Shown here in pieces: positions 6,384 to 11,003 of a stretch of DNA of 11,003 bases. How positions within the stretch are numbered: position 1 is the first letter of the stretch; each line of letters begins with the position of its first letter. This stretch comes from Pavlovales sp. CCMP2436 (lineage: Eukaryota; Haptophyta; Pavlovophyceae; Pavlovales): assembly GCA_026770615.1 (NCBI GenBank), contig MU631599.1:125195-136197 (forward strand), read 5' to 3'. The position numbers and the translations under genes are program-made. A model generated the notes under the pieces. That model made no database searches. It was not told where the DNA came from and worked only from the letters and a program-made list of their open reading frames with translations.

Positions 6384-7130
6384 CGTATCTGCTGACTGCT
6401 GGGGTGTGTGGGTCTGTGTCGCTGCTTTGGGCCGCATGGATGAGCGCAGAACACGGTGGTGTGGGGCTCTGGTGGCGGTCGTTCCGCTGTTGTCTATGGG
6501 GAGCCGCGTCGTGCGAGTCCGCTTCTGTTCCACGATCGACTGTGGTGTCTGGTCAGTATGAGCCCGTATACCCAACGGCCATACCACCTATACAACAAGA
6601 TTCCATACCCCCAACGGACACCAGTGCACTAACCACCCCTGCCAAACGAAGATTCCTGATGCGCAATCAACCTACGAATAATAAAGATCCATTAACAGGT
6701 GTAAACCCGACCATACCCTCCATGCAGCCGAAGCCCACCATCAGGCCCAGCCGAGGCCAGCAACGCTTACGCACATCAAACGTGGAAAAACGCAACCAGA
6801 GACCGTCTCGAACCAAAACCTCATTACTACCAGGAGCAGCCAGTCCCACCGAACCCAAAACAGGACCAGCCAGTCCCTCCATAAACCACGAATCCGCAGC
6901 AGGCCCGTCACGCATGCACGCACTGATCCATGACAAGTCCTTCATATTCATGCACCACTCACGCACACTGCGCTCAGCAACCAAACGAGCCCTTGAAGCC
7001 GGCCAGTCACCCACGCTGTCACACCACTCGGGCGACAGAAACCTAAAACCAAATATGAGCCAGCAAGCACAGTCTTCAAAACGCTAACATGAGCCAGCAA
7101 GCCCGCCACACCCCGCAACCCAAAGTCCTG
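6296..7130. other. Unassigned region with composition switch
   Basis: The plus strand is G+T-rich up to about 6540 and then A+C-rich to about 7130. A plus-strand frame is open from 6284 to 7087 (267 codons), with an N-terminal half rich in Cys/Gly/Leu and a C-terminal half rich in Pro/Ser/Thr/Lys. The minus strand is open at 6667-7014 (115 codons, starting MGDWPASRARL). Neither resembles a known family. They may be remnants of a mobile-element ORF or chance frames created by skewed composition. Confidence 0.3.
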
Positions 7131-7235
7131 CGCCCAAGGCCCACCCCCGTCAAGGGGTGGAATAGAATGGGCCAGCAAATAAGCCGCGTATATTTGTGGT
7201 TTTTGCCCCCGGGCAAAAGTCTTAACATATGCGAG
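7131..7235 (+). repeat. Repeat family B, diverged copy B3
   Basis: AGGCCCACCCCCGTCAAGGGGTGG keeps hairpin 1 (7141-7147 with 7154-7160). Hairpin 2 appears as TTTTGCCC (7201-7208) paired with GGGCAAAA (7211-7218), perfect, with weaker pairing beyond. Sequence outside the hairpins has diverged. Like B1, it lies just before an A copy in the same orientation. The string ATGAGCCAGCAAGC occurs twice just upstream, at about 7054 and 7089. Confidence 0.5.
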
Positions 7236-7274
7236 CCAGGCTAACGAGGAAGTAATGTTTGGGATGCGCGAAGG

Positions 7275-7515
7275 TGGGCCGCACTCGCAGACGGTGCTGC
7301 ATCTTCAGACGACGCGAGGGAGAGCACTGGAGGTCAGTCAGCGCGCCAGTCGAGAGTCGTCAGTCGTCGATCGTCGTGTGGCTGAACTGATCAGCGGTGG
7401 GGACGGTATCCGTGTGCTCGGGGTGGATCCCTGGATCTGAGTGTTTTTTCAACACTTAAATCCAGTGAGATCCTCCCGGGGACGGACGTTTAACTAGAAA
7501 CTTACACACTATTAC
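7275..7515 (+). repeat. Repeat family A, copy A3
   Basis: Shares GTCGTGTGGCTGA..TGATCAG, GCGGTGGGGACGGTATCCGT, GTGCTCGGGGTGGATCCCTG and GGGGACGGACGTTTAACTAG with the other A copies. The conserved hairpin GAGTGTT/AACACTT is at about 7439-7458. The 5' half is the most diverged of the four copies. Confidence 0.65.
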
Positions 7516-7651
7516 CCGCGACACCCTGTATTACGACCTATAGTAAAAATTCACTTCACTTGCAAAAGTGACGTCGGTATGAACCGACGACGATGAGAGG
7601 ACTCGAGCAGAATAAATTAAATTACTATTTAAAATCTTTCTGTTCTTTTAG
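7516..7651 (+). other. Short spacer ending in a strong splice-acceptor-like tract
   Basis: No repeat recognised. It ends with TTTAAAATCTTTCTGTTCTTTTAG (7628-7651), a textbook pyrimidine tract and AG. Confidence 0.4.
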
Positions 7652-7811
7652 CATGGAAGACGCTGACCGCACGTCGCTGCCGCTCGAGTCTGAGCCGCCG
7701 ATTCTCGAGAGACAGCTTGCCATCGGCGACTCAACGAGCGGTATCACCTGCACCTCGGCCATGCGGAGTCTATGCAGTTCTATTCCTGAGCCCGCTCCTA
7801 TTGGGTTTTAG
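7652..7811 (+). CDS. Possible exon or short ORF, unknown product
   Basis: Directly after the acceptor-like tract the base composition turns GC-rich and a frame opens with ATG at 7653 (MEDADRTSLPLESEPP ...). It ends at a TAG at 7809-7811, for 52 residues. It is acidic and Ser/Pro-rich with no domain recognised. It may be the first coding exon of the gene whose last exons lie at 8076-8427, but I cannot find a donor that joins them in frame with confidence. It could equally be non-coding. Confidence 0.25.
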
Positions 7812-8075
7812 TATATATGTATTTCTGATAGGGTTCAAGCTGACGTCTAAATGTTGTGCTGGATTAGCAACTCAGCATGGTTCAACAGACAACGGTGTTC
7901 ACTCACAGAATTGGTCGACGTCAGACATCAGTCCTGGCAGCAGCGGTGCTAGTGGTAGAGGTGAAGAGAATAGAGGGCTGCACCGTTGCAGAACGGTCGA
8001 TGTGTGTCTCTATTTCGTACTCCAGAGCCGAGCCTTGGAATGTATTATTATAAGCGGCTCAACGTAGTTCAACAG

Positions 8076-8118
8076 GTGTTGGCGTCAAGGATGATGGTGC
8101 AACACACGCTGCTGGCAG
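8076..8118 (+). CDS. Unknown gene, predicted penultimate exon (short)
   Basis: This 43-base exon follows TTCAACAG and ends CTGGCAG before donor GTGCGC (8119-8124). Joined to 8187 it reads VGVKDDGATHAAGSPMEAAA in one frame, with the serine codon split by the intron. The same frame is open upstream only to a TAA at about 8051, so an acceptor must lie in 8054-8075. The product is unknown. The good reading frame across the 68-bp intron is the main evidence. Confidence 0.4.
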
Positions 8119-8186
8119 GTGCGCACCATGCTTTTTTTTTTTTTTTTTTTTAACATGTTTATGTATATATATATATTGGGCGTGAG
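8119..8186 (+). other. Short intron with 20-T tract
   Basis: 68 bases from GTGCGC to GGGCGTGAG, containing 20 T (8132-8151) and an (AT)n run. The composition differs strongly from both flanking GC-rich exons. Confidence 0.45.
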
Positions 8187-8427
8187 TCCGATGGAAGCGG
8201 CCGCACGCATCAAGAAGCAGCTCATCGACACGATCGGTACGATCGCGGCACGCGGCCATGCGCAGCTGCTGCTCGCGCGCTTGAGCGCGCTGGCCCCGAT
8301 CGCTGCCCAGCGTGGGAACACGACAAACAGCAACCAGCAGATCATCTCCCTAAACGCCTTTGCCCGGGCACACTACTGGAGATCCATTGGCACGCGCGGT
8401 GGCGCCCAAGCCAGCGCAGCCGACTAA
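8187..8427 (+). CDS. Unknown gene, predicted terminal exon
   Basis: GC-rich open frame of about 80 codons ending in TAA at 8425-8427. It encodes SPMEAAARIKKQLIDTIG, then ARGHAQLLLARLSALAPIAA, NTTNSNQQIISLNAFARAHY and a Gly/Ala tail ending SAAD. The first part (about residues 3-38) looks like a strongly amphipathic alpha-helical region rich in Ala, Leu, Ile and Lys/Arg. I do not recognise the family. If translated without the upstream exon, an ATG at 8191 is available. Its last bases and 3' flank are duplicated at 9042-9125. Confidence 0.5.
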
Positions 8428-8493
8428 GGCACGCAGCAGGCAATGAGCGACGCAGCGCTCAGACCAGCACAACATTCAGAACAGTCAGACGCC
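8410..8493 (+). repeat. 84-bp direct repeat, copy 1
   Basis: Matches 9042-9125 at 79 of 84 positions. It spans the last codons and stop of the terminal exon and the following 66 bases. A small frame starting ATGAGCGACGCAGCG (8443) is contained in it and ends at a TGA at 8533-8535. Confidence 0.85.
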
Positions 8494-9041
8494 AGCATGG
8501 ATCCCTATCATAAACATAAATATATATTACAGTGATTTCAATTGATCATTTCGAACCAACAGAAGGCCGCATCGTTAGTATGAATAATAGCTGGCTATTC
8601 CCATACTGTCACGTTTGTGGCGATATGCGATAAACCTGGGTGTCCAGCGTGCGGTGCTTCGGCTACAGCGTGCCAAACCCATCCTACTAAAATAAGCCTA
8701 GGATCGATCCCGAGCACACGGATAGCTTCATCATCCCCTCGTCGTCGTCTGAGATTATATATATACATACCCCCCCCCCGCCCCGCCGCCACCGCCGCCT
8801 CCGCCCCCCTCTGCTTGCCGGAGTTGTTCTACTACTGTAGGTATAGCTCTCATGTATCGCTCCAGCGCGTGTCATGTTTGCATTTTATGGTGATGACGCA
8901 TATTTTCCTACCTTGTCCACCGCGCGATGCCGTGAGCAATGTGCGGAGAGTCTTATTCTGCCTGGTTCTGCTGTCTACCCGGTTCTGCTGTCCGTTGTTG
9001 TGCGGATGTTCCATGTGGTGTGCCCGGTCCGCGGGTGGCAG
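8494..9041. other. Spacer, simple repeat and weak A-like remnant
   Basis: No convincing gene. 8752-8812 is (AT)n followed by a C-rich run and CCGCC repeats. The minus strand at about 8701-8745 reads GCTATCCGTGTGCTCGGGAT, which resembles the central part of repeat A (GGTATCCGTGTGCTCGGGGT). This may be a decayed fragment or a chance match. Confidence 0.35.
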
Positions 9042-9125
9042 GTCAGCGCAGCCAACTAAGGCACGCAGCAGGCTATGGACGACGCAGCGCTCAGACCAGC
9101 ACAACATTCAGAACAGTCAGACGCC
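9042..9125 (+). repeat. 84-bp direct repeat, copy 2
   Basis: Second copy of 8410-8493 with 5 differences. The ATG in the middle is preserved (9074), and the frame continues MDDAALRPAQHSEQSDA, then SNFAMATDIYMNTDLPSR, to a TGA at about 9236-9238. An AAG|GTGCGT donor-like site is at about 9178. Whether this frame is used is unknown. Confidence 0.8.
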
Positions 9126-9435
9126 TCCAATTTTGCGATGGCCACGGATATTTATATGAACACGGACTTGCCCTCAAGGTGCGTAGCCCGTCCCATACCC
9201 CCCGCAGCCCCTGACACGCGTGCGTGCATCCGAGCGTGACCCCTGCGCCCTGCAGGGAGCGCCGGGAATGCTTTGCCCCTGAGAGCACCGCCTTTATATG
9301 TACTATTTAAGTAATAAGCTCAGGAGTGGGCCGGTACCAGAGCGCCCTCTGACACGGACCAATTGGCGTCTCGTGACATTTCCATATTCAATAGGAAAAC
9401 ATGTATTTACGTTAGATATGCATCTGATTACAGGG
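9126..9435. other. Intergenic, nothing recognised
   Basis: No repeat or domain-bearing frame seen apart from the tail of the small frame begun in the 84-bp repeat. Confidence 0.35.
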
Positions 9436-9591
9436 GATCGCGGGCAATAAGAAGTGCGAATTTTGAGCTTGAGGCTGAGCTTCTTAGCAAATTACATACA
9501 AACAATGCTTAAATTTGCTTAAATTACATACACACAATGCAAAAAAACGAGGCTCAGTTTCTTAACGCTGCGGCTTCTTATTGATCGCGAC
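9436..9591. mobile_element. Candidate small inverted-repeat element with internal tandem repeat
   Basis: The ends 9436-9454 and 9574-9591 are inverted copies (about 15 of 18 positions; CAATAAGAAG is exact). Inside, AAATTACATACAAACAATGC (9489) recurs with one change at 9521, a 32-bp period. GAGGCTGAGCTTCTTA and GAGGCTCAGTTTCTTA form another repeated pair. There is no coding capacity. Size and ends resemble a MITE, but the target-site duplication is not evident. Confidence 0.4.
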
Positions 9592-10062
9592 TCTGTAGTC
9601 AGATTTAATTAACTATTGAGGAGATTCTGACGGCGGGTCAAGGCCTTAAGTTTTTGCCTCTAGAGTGAGACCCTACCAAGCTCAGCCCCGGAGCACAAAA
9701 TAGAGACCAATGGCGGCGGTGTGTACCCGACCTATTGAATAGGAAAAGATCTTGAATAGGATCCGTCTCCACCTGCCGCCTCAGGGTATATCTAGCCGTT
9801 TGAGCTCGGACTGTTGCAAAGTGCTGTCGCTGAGACCACCAGAGCCCGCGGCGATTACAGTATTCGGCTATCCAGTTACCCTTCAGCCGTGCTTACGTGA
9901 ACACTCATACTATGTGTGCTCTATACCAAAGATTAGAAACGGTAAGAGCAACGCAACAAGAGGTCGCACGCCCACGGTAGCTGGTCGACCGGGGACTGCT
10001 GCCGTGTAGGGCGGCCGTGTAATTCTGGTCCGTCGTACGGCGGACTGTGCTCGGACAGCGGC
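9592..10062. other. Intergenic, nothing convincing
   Basis: A plus-strand frame at 9752-10009 (85 codons) lacks an ATG start and any recognisable motif. The sequence TATTGAATAGGAAAA (about 9732) resembles TATTCAATAGGAAAA (about 9387), a short repeated palindrome-like string. Confidence 0.35.
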
Positions 10063-10581
10063 TCAAATCCTCACTTCGAGCGCGTCATCCACGGTTTCAG
10101 AGGCGGGTCCCGCTGCCGTGCGAAGGTCCATGATATCGAGTGCACACATATTTGCGTTATAAATGTCGGCGTCCCATCTCATATGGGACGCCGATATGTC
10201 GGTCGAGGTGGGCGCCTGTAATCCATCGAAGTGGGCGTCTCCCTCCATCGCCTCGACACTCGTCGGCGAGAAGTCGGGCGCTTGGCTGAGCATCGAGTGC
10301 GGTCTCGGCGAGTTCTCCTTGTTGTGGCTGAGCACCCAGGCGGGCTCGAGAACAAGCGGAAATATCTGGCCGGATACGCAGTGCAGCGGCCTCATGGCGG
10401 GCGCCCTCGGTGCCAGACGTGTGGGCGCGAGCGGGATGATAATTTGCATCCTCTCGTAAGGCGTGGGCCGAGCTAGCGTAGCGAAGGTGGCCACGCGAGC
10501 GGGCGGGAGTATGGTCGTCCTCGGCGGTGGCGGCTCGGCGGCTGAAGGCGCCGCGCTTTTCTTGGCGCCGTGTTTGGTCAT
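10063..10581 (-). CDS. Hypothetical proline-rich protein
   Basis: An open frame of 172 residues from ATG at 10581; an earlier GTG at 10596 is in the same frame but an unlikely start in a eukaryote. The N-terminus is basic and Pro/Ala-rich (MTKHGAKKSAAPSAAEPPPP). The middle contains further Pro-rich segments and SHNKENSPRPHSMLSQAPDF. The C-terminus is more acidic and may be helical (MCALDIMDLRTAAG ... DDALEVRI). No domain, signal peptide or membrane segment is recognised, and the composition suggests a largely disordered protein. AAATCAG just upstream could be an acceptor, so this may be a last exon. GC content matches the confident exons more than the surrounding spacer. It could also be a chance frame. 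Confidence 0.45.
   Translation of the reverse strand: MTKHGAKKSAAPSAAEPPPPRTTILPPARVATFATLARPTPYERMQIIIPLAPTRLAPRAPAMRPLHCVSGQIFPLVLEPAWVLSHNKENSPRPHSMLSQAPDFSPTSVEAMEGDAHFDGLQAPTSTDISASHMRWDADIYNANMCALDIMDLRTAAGPASETVDDALEVRI
10163..10197. repeat. 15-bp stem hairpin inside the hypothetical CDS
   Basis: Arms 10163-10177 and 10183-10197 pair at 14 of 15 positions (the last is a G-T type difference) around the loop CTCAT. On the coding strand it encodes DISASHMRWDADI. Confidence 0.8.
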
Positions 10582-10734
10582 GGGTGCACCAGACACCCTG
10601 ATTTACGAACGAATGTATGGGCTTAATTTGCCCGCTGGGGAAAGTTGTATCGCTTCACGTCCACTTACCCAATTAAGTTCATTAAGAAAAAATCGATTCC
10701 AGGACTTGAGATGACTCTCCGTACGATCTCTCCA

Positions 10735-10800
10735 TTTAATAATAGTTCTTTTATCGTCCCCGACTTGCAGCCCGATGGCGAACGGGCATGACATGGGAGG
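10735..10800 (+). repeat. Repeat family C, copy 2
   Basis: Matches 1798-1858: AATAGTTCTT, ATCGTCCCCGACTTGCAGCC and CGGGCAT. It is directly next to A4, so on the minus strand A and C read as one continuous element of at least 270 bases. The separate C fragment in the exostosin intron may be a truncated copy of the 3' part of that element. Confidence 0.6.
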
Positions 10801-10827
10801 GTCAGCGCATCAATCGTCTCATGTGTG

Positions 10828-11003
10828 TGTAAATTTCTAGTTATACGTCCGCCCCCGAATGGTTCTGAAACCCGAACCCGAGCGTTGAAAAACACTCGGA
10901 TCAGGGGAACTTTCCGAGCACACCGGATACCGTCCCCACCGCTGAGTCTGATCAACAAAACGCCAATCGACGCTGCTCGACTGATTTGCTGCTGACCGAA
11001 CTC
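10828..11003 (-). repeat. Repeat family A, copy A4 (cut by window edge)
   Basis: On the minus strand it carries CAGCGGTGGGGACGGTATCC, GATCCGAGTGTTTTTCAACG, GGGGGCGGACGTATAACTAG and AAATTTACACACA. The hairpin CCGAGTGTT/AACGCTCGG is fully paired. It continues beyond the right edge. Confidence 0.7.

Noticed and set aside
5500..7440. Shared peptide SGGDGIRVL in frames of repeat A copies, possibly a protein motif
   Set aside because: The frame around it differs or stops in each copy, while the DNA similarity extends through non-coding parts. It is nucleotide repeat, not a conserved protein.
9752..10009. 85-codon plus-strand frame
   Set aside because: It has a TTG start only, with no motif, no splice context and no composition shift.

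Overview
The window looks like nuclear DNA of a eukaryote, most likely a microalga or related protist. The evidence is GC-rich exon-like blocks with GT-AG boundaries, AT-rich or simple-repeat introns, long (GT)n, poly-T and (GAT)n tracts, and several dispersed repeat families. No bacterial operon structure, rRNA, tRNA or CRISPR array is visible. EGF-plus-exostosin glycosyltransferases are known from several algal lineages, which fits, but the species cannot be named from this sequence.

Layout. Positions 1-570 are microsatellite and minisatellite DNA ending in a 27-T run. Positions 571-4491, minus strand, hold the best-supported gene. It is a multi-exon, membrane-anchored, EGF-repeat exostosin-family glycosyltransferase (start at 4491; exons 4491-3376, 3275-3186, 2823-1882, 1380-1309, 991-874). 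It reads about 779 codons in one continuous frame and then leaves the window, so its 3' end is missing. Its introns carry simple repeats, a dispersed-repeat fragment ending in poly(A), a 37-bp perfect duplication, and, after the last visible exon, a copy of the exon end plus a 165-bp element with 27-bp terminal inverted repeats.

Positions 4492-7650 are intergenic and dominated by two repeat families. Family A (about 230 bp) occurs at 5103-5330 (-), 5494-5737 (+), 7275-7515 (+) and 10828-11003 (-, cut by the window edge). Family B (about 150 bp, with two conserved hairpins) occurs at 5341-5493 (+), 6145-6295 (-) and 7131-7235 (+, diverged). B1 sits exactly between two A copies in opposite orientation, making a foldback of about 630 bp.

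Positions 7652-8427 hold a possible second gene on the plus strand. Its last two exons (8076-8118 and 8187-8427) are reasonably convincing, but the product is not recognised. The end of that gene and the following bases (84 bp) are duplicated at 9042-9125. A small inverted-repeat element lies at 9436-9591. A proline-rich hypothetical protein is encoded on the minus strand at 10063-10581. The window ends in repeat families C and A.

Only the exostosin gene gives a functional story: a Golgi/ER type II glycosyltransferase, probably acting on extracellular or cell-wall glycans. All exon joins were made by eye from frame, boundary and family motif, and none has transcript support.
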